Assembly (NCBI GenBank): GCA_002428485.1
Contig: DIWM01000022.1
Coordinates: forward strand, 1-12,003
Direction of reading: 5' to 3'
Length of the DNA: 12,003 nt
From: Deltaproteobacteria bacterium UBA6106
Lineage (GTDB): Bacteria > Desulfobacterota > Syntrophorhabdia > Syntrophorhabdales > Syntrophorhabdaceae
Positions within the stretch are counted from its first letter, which is position 1, and each line of letters starts with the position of its first letter. The notes under the pieces were generated by a model. The model was not told the origin of the DNA. It searched no databases and saw only the letters and a list, made by a program, of their open reading frames with translations. Below are positions 1-6,484 of this stretch, one piece after another. The translations under genes and the position numbers were made by a program.

Positions 1-1
1 G

Positions 2-61
2 GAGGCGGTACAGGCGGCAGCGAAGGCAATGAAGAAAACGAGGGGGAGAACAAGGGGATGA
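2..61 (+). CDS. C-terminal end of probable [2Fe-2S] subunit of a xanthine-dehydrogenase-family enzyme (partial)
   Basis: Only the last 19 codons are in the window, reading EAVQAAAKAMKKTRGRTRG and ending at TGA 59-61. The stop overlaps the ATG of the next gene in an ATGA junction, which indicates translational coupling. In CoxS/HcrC-type small subunits the C-terminal [2Fe-2S] domain closes with a C-x-C-G/T-Y-x-x-I-x-(E/x)-AV-x-x-AA helix. The EAVQAAAK stretch fits the end of that helix, and the position directly before a molybdopterin subunit is usual for this subunit. The cluster cysteines lie outside the window, so the identification rests on eight residues and context. The basic tail KKTRGRTRG has no assigned role. 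Confidence 0.6.
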   Translation, partial: EAVQAAAKAMKKTRGRTRG

Positions 62-2406
62 AAAAATACAGCGTGATCAATACGAGGGTTCCAAGGGTAG
101 ATGCCCTGGCGAAAGTGACGGGCGATGCGCGGTATGCGGATGACCTCTCAATGCCCAACATGCTCTACGGCGCGCTTCTCCAGAGCCCTCTTGCACACGC
201 AAAGATCCTCAATATAGATACTACGAAGGCACAAAAACTACCCGGGGTGCACGATATTGTCACTGCTAAGGAGGCAGGACGTATCCAGTTTGGCGTAAGC
301 CCCGCACGCTATGATGAGACGATCTTCTGTCATAATAAGGCAAGATACATCGGCGACGAGATCGCCGCCGTTGCAGCATCTGACCCTGATACTGCCCGTG
401 AGGCTGTTTCATTGATCCAGGTTGATTACAGGGAATTACCGCCCGTTCTCGACATCTTTGAGGCTATGAAGGAAGGGGCGCCGCAGCTCCACGATGATTA
501 TCCGGGCAACATCGGGGCTGAGGTCCACCAGGAGTTCGGCCATGTCCGCGCTGCCTTCAAGGGATGCGACTATATACGAACAGACAGGTTTACCAATAAG
601 AGACAAGACGGGGCTTTTCTGGAACCGCAGGCATGTATTGCCGTTTTTGACCTTAATGGCCGGTTGACGCTCTACACTTCGACCCAGTCGCCCCATTATG
701 TCCAGAGAACCTTGTCTATGGTCCTCAATGTCCCTATAGGGAATGTACGGGTTATAAAGCCTTACGTCGGCGGCGGGTTCGGCCCGAAGGCATCGGCGAA
801 CACCCTTGAGCTTGCCGCATCTCTCCTTGCAATGAGGACCGGGAGGCCGGTAAAGATGACTTTTAACAGGGAGCAGGTCTTCATGCACTCGCGCGGGCGC
901 CACCAGTTCTACCACGAGCTGACCACAGGCGTGAAGAAGGACGGAAGGCTCGTTGCCCTCCACAATACATGCTACCTTGACGGCGGGGCATATTCAAGCT
1001 TCGGTATTGCTACGGTCTACTATGCGGGGTCTCTCCTCGGGGCGCCTTACAAGCTCCCCAACATGAAGTACGACGGATACCGCGTCTACACGAACAAGCC
1101 TGCCTGCGGCGCACAGCGCGGCCATGGCGGCGTCGCTGCGCGGGCGGCCTTCGAACAGCAGCTCGACATTATCGCCGAAGAGCTCGGCATGGACCCCGTT
1201 GAGTTCAGGCTGAAGAACATGATGCAGAGAGGGGACGTGACCTGCAATGAATTTAACATGAGCAGCCTCGGCATGAAGGAGTGCATAGAGGCGGTGCGAA
1301 ATAACTCGGACTGGAAGAAGAAAAAGAAAAAGCTCCCCAGGGGCAAGGGCATCGGCATGGCGTGCGGATTCTTCGTCTCAGGCGCCGGCTATCCTATATA
1401 CCGCTCAGAGACCTTCCACTCGACCGCCATGATCAAATTGTCTGAAGATGGCGGCACCGTCAATCTTTATACCGCTTCTGCGGAGATCGGCCAGGGCTCC
1501 GACACGATCCTCACGATGATCGCGGCGGAGGCGCTGGGCGTCAGGCTTAAAGACGTGAAGGTATACTCCGGCGACACAGACTACGGCATCGACCTCGGCG
1601 CCTATTCATCGCGGCAGACCCTCATGTCCGGCCACGCCGTCAAGCAGGCTGCAGAGGATGTGAAGCGGCAGGTCCTCGAAGTGCTGTCGGAGAAGCTGGG
1701 AACCTCTGCCAATACGATGGACATACAGGATGGAATGATCCTTTTTAAGAAAAAGGTAAATTTTTCGGCATTGCGGTCAGCATACCAGAAGGAACACCGA
1801 GGCTGGCCCGACCAGCCGGGCGGAGACATGCTCACCTTCAAGGAGGCGGCCCGCATTGCCTACCTCGAGAAGGGGGTTGTGGTAGGAGGCGGAGCGTACA
1901 AGCCGGGAGAGCTGGGAGGCTCCTATAAAGGGGCAGCAGTAGGAACATCCCCTGCCTACGGATGCTCGGCGCAGGTCGTGGAGGTCACCGTCGATATGGA
2001 GACCGGCAAGGTCACCGTGGACAACATGACCGACGCCCATGACTGCGGCTTCGCCATCAACCGCACCAACGTAGAGGGGCAGATGCAGGGCTCCCTCTCC
2101 ATGGGGCTGGGCGAGGCCCTCTTCGAGGAGGTAAAGTTCGACGGCAAGGGCAAGATAGAGAACCCGACGCTGGGGGAATACCGGATACCCACCGCCCTCG
2201 ATATGCCCAACGTGAAGACGATCATCGTCGAGAGCAATGAGCCCAACGGCCCCTTCGGCGCCAAAGAGGTCGGGGAGGGGGCGATCATGCCCACGATCCC
2301 CGCGATCCTGAACGCCATCTACGATGCCGTCGGAGTGCGCATCACCGAGCTCCCCGTAACATCGGAGAGGCTCTTGATGGCAATGAAGGAGAAGGACAAG
2401 AAGTAG
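58..2406 (+). CDS. Molybdopterin-binding large subunit, xanthine dehydrogenase / 4-hydroxybenzoyl-CoA reductase family
   Basis: This is the catalytic subunit of a molybdenum hydroxylase: it holds the Mo-pterin-dinucleotide cofactor and would hydroxylate, or reductively dehydroxylate, an aromatic, heterocyclic or aldehyde substrate in the cytoplasm. The 782 residues match the usual 750-800 of the family. The N-terminal a/b-hammerhead domain begins with RVDALAKVTGDARYADDL (13-30). Cofactor loops visible in order are GGGFGPKA (238-245), AQRGHGG (352-358), EIGQGSDT (476-483), SSRQT...SGHAVKQA (518-531) and GPFGAKEVGEG (731-741), where Glu740 is the expected catalytic base. ATG 58 is the only start in this frame in the window and overlaps the preceding stop; AGGGGGAG at 41-48 can serve as its ribosome binding site. 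Six consecutive lysines (420-425) form an odd basic patch before KLPRGKGIG. The substrate cannot be read from the sequence; no FAD subunit of this enzyme is visible. Confidence 0.93.
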   Translation: MKKYSVINTRVPRVDALAKVTGDARYADDLSMPNMLYGALLQSPLAHAKILNIDTTKAQKLPGVHDIVTAKEAGRIQFGVSPARYDETIFCHNKARYIGDEIAAVAASDPDTAREAVSLIQVDYRELPPVLDIFEAMKEGAPQLHDDYPGNIGAEVHQEFGHVRAAFKGCDYIRTDRFTNKRQDGAFLEPQACIAVFDLNGRLTLYTSTQSPHYVQRTLSMVLNVPIGNVRVIKPYVGGGFGPKASANTLELAASLLAMRTGRPVKMTFNREQVFMHSRGRHQFYHELTTGVKKDGRLVALHNTCYLDGGAYSSFGIATVYYAGSLLGAPYKLPNMKYDGYRVYTNKPACGAQRGHGGVAARAAFEQQLDIIAEELGMDPVEFRLKNMMQRGDVTCNEFNMSSLGMKECIEAVRNNSDWKKKKKKLPRGKGIGMACGFFVSGAGYPIYRSETFHSTAMIKLSEDGGTVNLYTASAEIGQGSDTILTMIAAEALGVRLKDVKVYSGDTDYGIDLGAYSSRQTLMSGHAVKQAAEDVKRQVLEVLSEKLGTSANTMDIQDGMILFKKKVNFSALRSAYQKEHRGWPDQPGGDMLTFKEAARIAYLEKGVVVGGGAYKPGELGGSYKGAAVGTSPAYGCSAQVVEVTVDMETGKVTVDNMTDAHDCGFAINRTNVEGQMQGSLSMGLGEALFEEVKFDGKGKIENPTLGEYRIPTALDMPNVKTIIVESNEPNGPFGAKEVGEGAIMPTIPAILNAIYDAVGVRITELPVTSERLLMAMKEKDKK

Positions 2407-2432
2407 ACAAGGCCGGCCCCGATAAAATAGAG

Positions 2433-2492
2433 AATAACCAAACACCAATAACCAAGCTCCAATTAATCACCAATATTCAATGACCAAACAAT
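2433..2492. repeat. AT-rich degenerate CCAATAA-type short tandem repeat
   Basis: Imperfect reiterations of an 8-9 bp unit (AATAACCAA, ACACCAATAACCAAG, CTCCAATTAATCACCAAT, CAATGACCAAAC) follow the large-subunit stop by about 26 bp. I recognise this composition as a common dispersed intergenic repeat type in bacterial genomes. It has no coding potential, and no function can be assigned. Confidence 0.6.
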
Positions 2493-2509
2493 TACCCATG
2501 CCGCGTATC

Positions 2510-2697
2510 GTCCGGCACCCTCATTCCCTATCCCCTCGCTGGAGAGGGCCATAGCAACTTCGTCCCCTCTCCCCTTTGCGGGAGAGGGCCATACCCACTT
2601 CGTCCCCTCTCCCCTCGCTGGAGAGGGCCATAGCAACTTCGTCCCCTCTCCCCTTTGCGGGAGAGGGTCAGGGTGAGGGGGAATGATGCGGCCGGAC
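2510..2697. repeat. 188-bp inverted-repeat-bounded element with tandem CCCTCTCC/GGAGAGGG hairpins
   Basis: The ends are an imperfect inverted repeat: 2510-2528 pairs with 2679-2697 at 16 of 19 positions. Inside are four hairpin units. Two have 9-bp arms (CCCTCTCCC-N5-6-GGGAGAGGG), one has 8-bp arms, and the first is degenerate. A 79-bp period makes 2532-2589 and 2611-2668 near-identical, so two adjacent units were duplicated together. It sits between two convergently transcribed genes, where stacked hairpins could end transcription from both sides. The GGAGAGGG-type intergenic repeat is widespread in bacteria; its translation (PHPDPLPQRGEG) is often miscalled as a protein. Confidence 0.8.
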
Positions 2698-2729
2698 TTC
2701 CTCATTGTTATAAGAGGCTGTGCACGCCT

Positions 2730-3965
2730 TCAGTGATGATCGCGAGGGTCCTTCGAAAAGGCGTAGAATACAAGACCGGCGATAATGCCGGCAAGGCAGA
2801 TAGAGAATGCCGCGTGATATGCCTGGGCCGGATAGGAATGGCCGGTTTGCGCAAATGCCTCTATAGTATTTCCCATTACCTGCATGAAAAAAGCGCCGCC
2901 CGATACAACAAAGAAGTTTACCCCCGCTATGGCCGTTGCCGACATGCTGAGGGGAAAAAGACCTTTGATGTGTGCGTACAGGAGCATTCCGAAACTGCTG
3001 AATACACCGATAAGGAACAGCAGGACCGAAAATATGAACGGGCTGTCAATATCGAATATCCCTGTAAGCGGCACAAGGCAGAATGCGTAAAGGATAAGCC
3101 CTGTGAGAATAACGGACTTTTTCGATTGGAAAACCCTGTCCGCTAAGTACCCGGCGATCGGAGAGCCGACGATCATCCCGATAGACAGCATCATAAGGAC
3201 GCTGCCGGTCTTCATCTGCGTCAGGCCTTTTATGTCCATGAAATAGGGCCCAAGCCATAGTCCCTGCAGCGCGACGAACGTGCCGTACCTGAAGAACGCC
3301 AGAGCGCCTATCTGCCAGAACGACAGGTTGCTCACGACCAGGCGGAACGATTCCACGATTCCTGTTTTTTTATCCGGGACGCTATGGGGCAGATCGTCCT
3401 GTTGTGTATTTCCGGCGTTGCCTTTCAGAACCCAGAAAACGAGGATCGAGAGTACCGCGTTTATGCCCCCCGCGTAGATCAGCGTTTGCCTCCACCCTAT
3501 TGTTGCGTTGAGGTATGCCAGCGGTGATGTGGCGAGGATATTCCCCAGCGTCCCGATGCCGATGATAGTACCCGAAAGTATGGCGAACCTTCTCGCAGGA
3601 AACTCTATAACAAAAACCTTGAGGCTCCCCATGAGGACCGATGCCATCCCGATACCGAGCAGTGTCCTTCCCGCGAAAGCGGTCGCGAAGGAATCTGCGA
3701 AACCGAATATGAAGGCCCCCGACGCGCCTATGAGCGAGAAAAAGGTTATGACGATCCGAGGCCCTATCTTATCGAGAAGCACGCCCATAGGGATCTGGAA
3801 GAGGGCGAATGAGTAAAAAAAGGCGCTGCTGAGCATACCGAGCTTCTCGGCGTTAAGAGAGAGGTCCCGGATCAGATCGGGGGCGATGACCGCATTTGTG
3901 ACGCGATAGAACATGGAAAAACAGAATACGGAGGAGAGGGTTGAAAAGACCAAGACAGATCTCAA
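2730..3965 (-). CDS. Major facilitator superfamily transporter
   Basis: This is an inner-membrane secondary transporter of about 411 residues, the standard length for a 12-helix MFS protein, with alternating hydrophobic segments throughout. The first helix covers about residues 3-25. The loop after helix 2 carries GVLLDKIGPRIVI (about 62-74), the MFS motif A (G-x-L-x-D-x-x-G-x-R). A charged central loop (GNAGNTQQDDLPHSVPDKKTG) separates the two six-helix halves. The start is TTG at 3965-3963: it is preceded by AAGGAG 12 bases upstream, the first helix begins at once, and the next Met (residue 19) would remove most of helix 1. It follows the DUF89 gene after 16 bp, the ribosome binding site overlapping that gene's TAA, so the two are cotranscribed. 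The substrate is unknown; an organic acid is a guess from the neighbours. Confidence 0.9.
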   Translation of the reverse strand: MRSVLVFSTLSSVFCFSMFYRVTNAVIAPDLIRDLSLNAEKLGMLSSAFFYSFALFQIPMGVLLDKIGPRIVITFFSLIGASGAFIFGFADSFATAFAGRTLLGIGMASVLMGSLKVFVIEFPARRFAILSGTIIGIGTLGNILATSPLAYLNATIGWRQTLIYAGGINAVLSILVFWVLKGNAGNTQQDDLPHSVPDKKTGIVESFRLVVSNLSFWQIGALAFFRYGTFVALQGLWLGPYFMDIKGLTQMKTGSVLMMLSIGMIVGSPIAGYLADRVFQSKKSVILTGLILYAFCLVPLTGIFDIDSPFIFSVLLFLIGVFSSFGMLLYAHIKGLFPLSMSATAIAGVNFFVVSGGAFFMQVMGNTIEAFAQTGHSYPAQAYHAAFSICLAGIIAGLVFYAFSKDPRDHH

Positions 3966-3981
3966 TTGAGCCTGGTTCTCC

Positions 3982-4857
3982 TTATGCGTTGACGATGACC
4001 GGACTGCCCAGGGGGACTCCGCAGATCGTTGCGTAGGGCCTGCATTTGGCCTGGAACAAAAAGGATATCTTTCCGTCGAGGCCTTTTTCCTCTGTCAGCG
4101 TGTCGTAATTTCCTCCTCCCTTCGAGATGACCAGGTCGGATTCGTATATCAGCTTTTGCAGCGACTGCGGGAGCTGTCCGATGATCGTGCCGGGAAGGGG
4201 CTGCTGAATGCCGTTCCCCATCGTCTGCGTTACCCTATCCATCCCCGCATACAGGGCGTCTTCCAGGGTTGCGTCATTCAGCACAGGGAGCGTACGCGCA
4301 ACAAAGACCACGTCGCTGACGTAATGTTCCCGAATGATCTCTATGAGGATCTTGTCGAAGACGATCTCGCCGCAGTTATCGCCCAGGAAGACGATCCTTT
4401 TTGCCTTGCGGAGCCTTTCGCTAAACCGTTCTGTGCTTGCGGGGTCTAATGAGAAGCCTTCCAGCTTTTTTATGACCTCTTCTACGGGCTGTTCCGCTGC
4501 GATTGTCATTATATCAATGGCGTTCCCTGTTATGGAGAATTTTATCGCTGAAGCCAGCGGGTCGTTGTTTTCCTGAACGGACTTTTTGACGGATGGATAG
4601 AGCTGAAGCGCTATATCGTTCTGTCTCTTTTTTATTTCTTTCAGGGGGTCTTCAATCCCCGACATCTCCTGGAATATGATCCATAGGTCGCTTATTATTT
4701 CAGGTGAAGTGGTCTTGAAATCATGGGGAGCCACTGGTTTTTTTGTTTCGATCGTATCGGTGAACGCCTGTATTATGTGTTCGTTGTTCAGGGAAATGCG
4801 GACAACCTCCGTGAACATTTTCGTAATACAGGGGTAACAATCAGGCCAGATGTGCAT
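3982..4857 (-). CDS. DUF89 / ARMT1-like metal-dependent phosphatase
   Basis: The protein belongs to the DUF89 family, cytoplasmic metal-dependent phosphatases proposed to remove damaged or unwanted phosphometabolites. Family signatures, numbered from ATG 4857: an N-terminal C-x-x-C in PDCYPC (Cys7, Cys10), which marks the prokaryotic subgroup; the metal-site block GDNCGEIVFDK (about 159-169); RTLPVLNDATLEDA (about 188-201); SDLVISKGGGNYDTL (about 240-254); and the C-terminal FLFQAKCRPYA. At 291 residues it is of normal size. ATG 4857 puts MHIWPDCYPC in the usual family position and follows GGGTGG; an in-frame GTG at 4866 would add only three residues and has no clear ribosome binding site. 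It is the first gene of a two-gene operon with the MFS transporter. The physiological substrate cannot be inferred. Confidence 0.88.
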   Translation of the reverse strand: MHIWPDCYPCITKMFTEVVRISLNNEHIIQAFTDTIETKKPVAPHDFKTTSPEIISDLWIIFQEMSGIEDPLKEIKKRQNDIALQLYPSVKKSVQENNDPLASAIKFSITGNAIDIMTIAAEQPVEEVIKKLEGFSLDPASTERFSERLRKAKRIVFLGDNCGEIVFDKILIEIIREHYVSDVVFVARTLPVLNDATLEDALYAGMDRVTQTMGNGIQQPLPGTIIGQLPQSLQKLIYESDLVISKGGGNYDTLTEEKGLDGKISFLFQAKCRPYATICGVPLGSPVIVNA

Positions 4858-4875
4858 AGAAGCCACCCAACAGAC

Positions 4876-4910
4876 GTGAAAGGTGAAAGGTGAAAGGTGA
4901 AAGGTGAAAA
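4876..4910. repeat. Five tandem GTGAAAG heptamers
   Basis: Four exact GTGAAAG units followed by one GTGAAAA unit lie immediately upstream of the DUF89 gene. The motif returns inverted at 5040-5055 as CTTTTCACTTTTCACG, which pairs with the left end (CGTGAAAGGTGAAAGG) with two mismatches, and once directly in GTGAAAGGTAAC near 5019. If the promoter at 4965-4993 is used, the repeat is transcribed in the DUF89 leader as TTTCACC units. No function is assigned. Confidence 0.8.
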
Positions 4911-4964
4911 ATCAAAGATACTTCGGTGAATAACACGTCCGCTCCTTGTGTCACGTTTTTTTGT

Positions 4965-4993
4965 ACTATAGAAGATTACGCGATAATCTTCAA
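4965..4993 (-). promoter_or_regulatory. Candidate promoter of the DUF89-MFS operon with a palindromic operator filling its spacer
   Basis: On the minus strand, TTGAAG (4993-4988) and TATAGT (4970-4965) match sigma-70 hexamers at 4/6 and 5/6 and are separated by exactly 17 bp. The spacer plus part of the -35 is a perfect inverted repeat, GAAGATTA-CGCGA-TAATCTTC (4971-4991). That placement is typical of a repressor operator, though no regulator is identified. Predicted transcription starts near 4958, leaving a leader of about 100 nt. The palindrome has no following T-run, so a terminator is less likely. Confidence 0.5.
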
Positions 4994-5174
4994 CTCATTT
5001 TAATAAACATATTCCGTTGTGAAAGGTAACATGTTTAAACTTTTCACTTTTCACGTTTTACTGTGAGCTGTTAAAGATATGGTTTTTCGCTGAAAAAAAT
5101 AATAGAATACCTCACAATGATTTCTGGAAATACGTTGCGCGTTAAGCAGTTTAACCCCTTACGCCTCACGCCTT

Positions 5175-5187
5175 ACGACTTACGGGT
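5175..5187 (+). repeat. Left arm of 13-bp inverted repeat flanking the MoaD-like gene
   Basis: ACGACTTACGGGT is the perfect reverse complement of ACCCGTAAGTCGT at 5437-5449. Similarity continues imperfectly outward on both sides in TTACG-rich sequence. Confidence 0.7.
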
Positions 5188-5213
5188 TATAGATTATAAA
5201 TAGAGAGGGCGCT

Positions 5214-5432
5214 GTGGTGCATGCAAGGATGATCGAGATCATACTGAACGGCATGAAAGAAAAGGTTCCTGCCAACGCAACGATTGCGGACCTGATAGAA
5301 TTGACAAACGAAAAGGATGCAGGCCTTATCGTGGAGCTTAACAACCGTTTTGTGTTTCCCCAGAAGTATCCGGAAATCGTCCTGTCAGAAGGGGACAAGA
5401 TAGAATGCATCAATCCCGATTTCGGAGGATAA
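5214..5432 (+). CDS. MoaD/ThiS-family sulfur-carrier protein
   Basis: A 72-residue ubiquitin-like b-grasp protein. Such proteins are adenylated at their C-terminal glycine by a MoeB/ThiF-type enzyme, carry sulfur as a thiocarboxylate, and donate it to molybdopterin, thiazole or another acceptor in the cytoplasm. It shows the ThiS/MoaD pattern IEIILNG...VPANATIADLIEL, then VELNNRFVFPQKY, LSEGDKIE, and the essential terminal Gly-Gly in NPDFGG. GTG 5214 and GTG 5217 both follow GAGAGGG (5203-5209) at 4 and 7 bp; ATG 5229 would give the shorter MIEIILNG start seen in many relatives but lacks a spaced ribosome binding site. It stands alone, with no MoaE, ThiG or activating enzyme nearby. The molybdoenzymes on both sides suggest a cofactor role, but this is inference. 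Confidence 0.85.
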   Translation: MVHARMIEIILNGMKEKVPANATIADLIELTNEKDAGLIVELNNRFVFPQKYPEIVLSEGDKIECINPDFGG

Positions 5433-5436
5433 AAAC

Positions 5437-5449
5437 ACCCGTAAGTCGT
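5437..5449 (-). repeat. Right arm of 13-bp inverted repeat flanking the MoaD-like gene
   Basis: ACCCGTAAGTCGT pairs perfectly with 5175-5187. It starts five bases after the MoaD-like stop and runs into further TTACG-type sequence read in reverse (CGTGAATCGTAATTCGTAATT). In this convergent gap, 5525-5550 also holds short reiterations of GTATCCAGCATCGAGCATCC type. Confidence 0.7.
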
Positions 5450-5554
5450 GAATCGTAATTCGTAATTGGAGGAACCCTGCGCTTTTCTTTACATTTCGAT
5501 ATACGATACGCTATGCCGATTTTGTATCCAGCATCGAGCATCCAGTATCCCGGT

Positions 5555-6442
5555 TCACTTGTCTTGCCATATGATCAGCATATCGATGAAGGCGCGGGCT
5601 ATCCTTGAAAGGCTGTCTTCATTGATATATACGATATGCGTATTCATCGTTATGGAGACATCGGAGATGACGATTTCTTTCAATATCCCCTGAGAGAGCT
5701 CCTTTTCCACGGCAGATCGTACGATGAAAGAGGCCCCTTCGCCCCTCTCCAGAAGCTCCTTTATGAATTCGAGGTTGCTTGCCTCGTACAGTATCGCCGG
5801 CGCGAGGCGCATCTTTTTGAACATATCAACGACCGCCTTGCGGGTTGCCGAACCTTCCTCTCTCATCACCAGGGGAAAACGTGCAAGCTCTTTCATAGTG
5901 ATCGAAGCCTTTTTCGCGAGGATGTGGTCGGGAGAGGCAACCAGCAGGACCTCTTCCTTGCCAAAAGCGATGCTTTGAAGAGGTTTCGGGTATTCAGTGC
6001 TTGCCACGATCGCCAGTTCGTTTTGCATGTTGAACAGGCTTTGGATCATTTCCAGGGAGCTCCCCTCGCTCAAATGTATGCTTACCCCAGGATAGAGCGC
6101 ATGAAAGTGTGATATATAGTTCGGCATGAGATAGTGGGCGTATGTTTTTGTCGTCCCGATGTGGAGGGCGCCTTTTTTTATTTCTTTGATCTCGTTGATC
6201 GCCTTCTCTGCTTCGTTTTCAAGCTCGAATATCTTTTGCGCGTATTCGAGGAGCAATTTTCCGGCCCCGGAGAGAAAGACCTTATTGCCGATCTTATTGA
6301 AAAGCTTTACCTGCAGCATCACTTCAAGCTGTTTTATCTGGATCGATACGGCAGGCTGCGATATGGAGAGCCGTTCCGCCGCCCTGGAGAAGTTAAGCTC
6401 CCTGGCAGACTCATAAAAGACCTTCAGGTGATTAAAATTCAT
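5555..6442 (-). CDS. LysR-family transcriptional regulator
   Basis: At 295 residues this is a full-length LysR-type regulator, a DNA-binding tetramer whose C-terminal periplasmic-binding-protein-like domain senses a small effector. The N-terminal winged helix-turn-helix is clear: MNFNHLKVFYESARELNFSRA followed by AERLSISQPAVSIQIKQLE and LFNKIGNKVFLSGAGKLLL (to about residue 65). A linker helix (about 66-90) leads to the effector domain, which starts at GALHIGTT (about 91). ATG 6442 is the usual family start. It is divergent from the UbiD gene with 118 bp between, the classic arrangement for a LysR protein that activates its neighbour and represses itself. Its start codon lies inside an 18-bp perfect palindrome. 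The effector is likely a substrate or intermediate of the UbiD/ligase pathway (inference). Confidence 0.93.
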   Translation of the reverse strand: MNFNHLKVFYESARELNFSRAAERLSISQPAVSIQIKQLEVMLQVKLFNKIGNKVFLSGAGKLLLEYAQKIFELENEAEKAINEIKEIKKGALHIGTTKTYAHYLMPNYISHFHALYPGVSIHLSEGSSLEMIQSLFNMQNELAIVASTEYPKPLQSIAFGKEEVLLVASPDHILAKKASITMKELARFPLVMREEGSATRKAVVDMFKKMRLAPAILYEASNLEFIKELLERGEGASFIVRSAVEKELSQGILKEIVISDVSITMNTHIVYINEDSLSRIARAFIDMLIIWQDK

Positions 6443-6453
6443 TATAATGAATT
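6436..6453. promoter_or_regulatory. 18-bp perfect palindrome, candidate LysR operator
   Basis: AATTCATTATAATGAATT is its own reverse complement and contains a T-N11-A LysR box (6439 to 6451). It covers the lysR start codon (6442-6440) and the candidate lysR transcription start, as expected for an autoregulatory site. Its AT richness makes chance palindromes more likely, so binding is inferred from position and symmetry. Confidence 0.55.
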
Positions 6454-6479
6454 ATTCCATAACTTTTATTTATAGGCAA
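6451..6479 (-). promoter_or_regulatory. Candidate lysR promoter
   Basis: On the minus strand, TTGCCT (6479-6474) and AATAAT (6456-6451) are separated by 17 bp. Transcription would start about 6444, only one or two bases before the ATG, implying a leaderless or nearly leaderless mRNA. This agrees with the lack of a ribosome binding site upstream of lysR. Confidence 0.35.
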
Positions 6480-6484
6480 TATAA
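6470..6484. promoter_or_regulatory. Second LysR-type box, TTATA-N5-TATAA
   Basis: TTATA-GGCAA-TATAA is a dyad containing a T-N11-A (6471 to 6483). Its centre is about 32.5 bp, close to three helical turns, from the centre of the 18-bp palindrome, which would place both sites on one face of the DNA. It overlaps both the candidate lysR -35 and a perfect plus-strand TATAAT at 6480-6485. Confidence 0.4.

Larger units (their letters stand above)
4911..5213. other. Intergenic region between the DUF89 gene and the MoaD-like gene
   Basis: Besides the minus-strand promoter/operator described separately, this AT-rich stretch holds the inverted copy of the GTGAAAG repeat (5040-5055) and a TTACG-type repeat near 5158-5187 (CTTACGCCTCACGCC, then ACGACTTACGGGT). 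I find no open reading frame with coding character and no clear plus-strand promoter for the MoaD-like gene. TTATAGATTATAAA at 5187-5200 resembles a -10 region, but it lies very close to the start codon and has no matching -35. Confidence 0.5.

Noticed and set aside
1777..2448. 223-codon minus-strand reading frame
   Set aside because: It is antisense to the conserved C-terminal half of the molybdopterin subunit, whose motifs are intact; long antisense frames are expected in such codon usage.
2510..2697. CRISPR array
   Set aside because: The repeated units are palindromic hairpins with near-identical intervening sequence and a 79-bp duplication; there are no unique spacers and no cas genes.
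2463..2705. Small minus-strand protein with PHPDPLPQRGEG-type repeats
   Set aside because: It is the translation of the GGAGAGGG intergenic repeat, a well-known spurious call; no ribosome binding site or coding signature.
2655..3146. 163-codon plus-strand reading frame
   Set aside because: It lies opposite the MFS gene and inside the repeat element, has no recognisable domain, and its composition is that of an antisense shadow.
4876..4910. Replication-origin iterons
   Set aside because: Only five short units, with no replication gene, DnaA box cluster or plasmid context.
4971..4991. Rho-independent terminator
   Set aside because: No T-run follows the stem on either strand, and both flanking genes point away from it.
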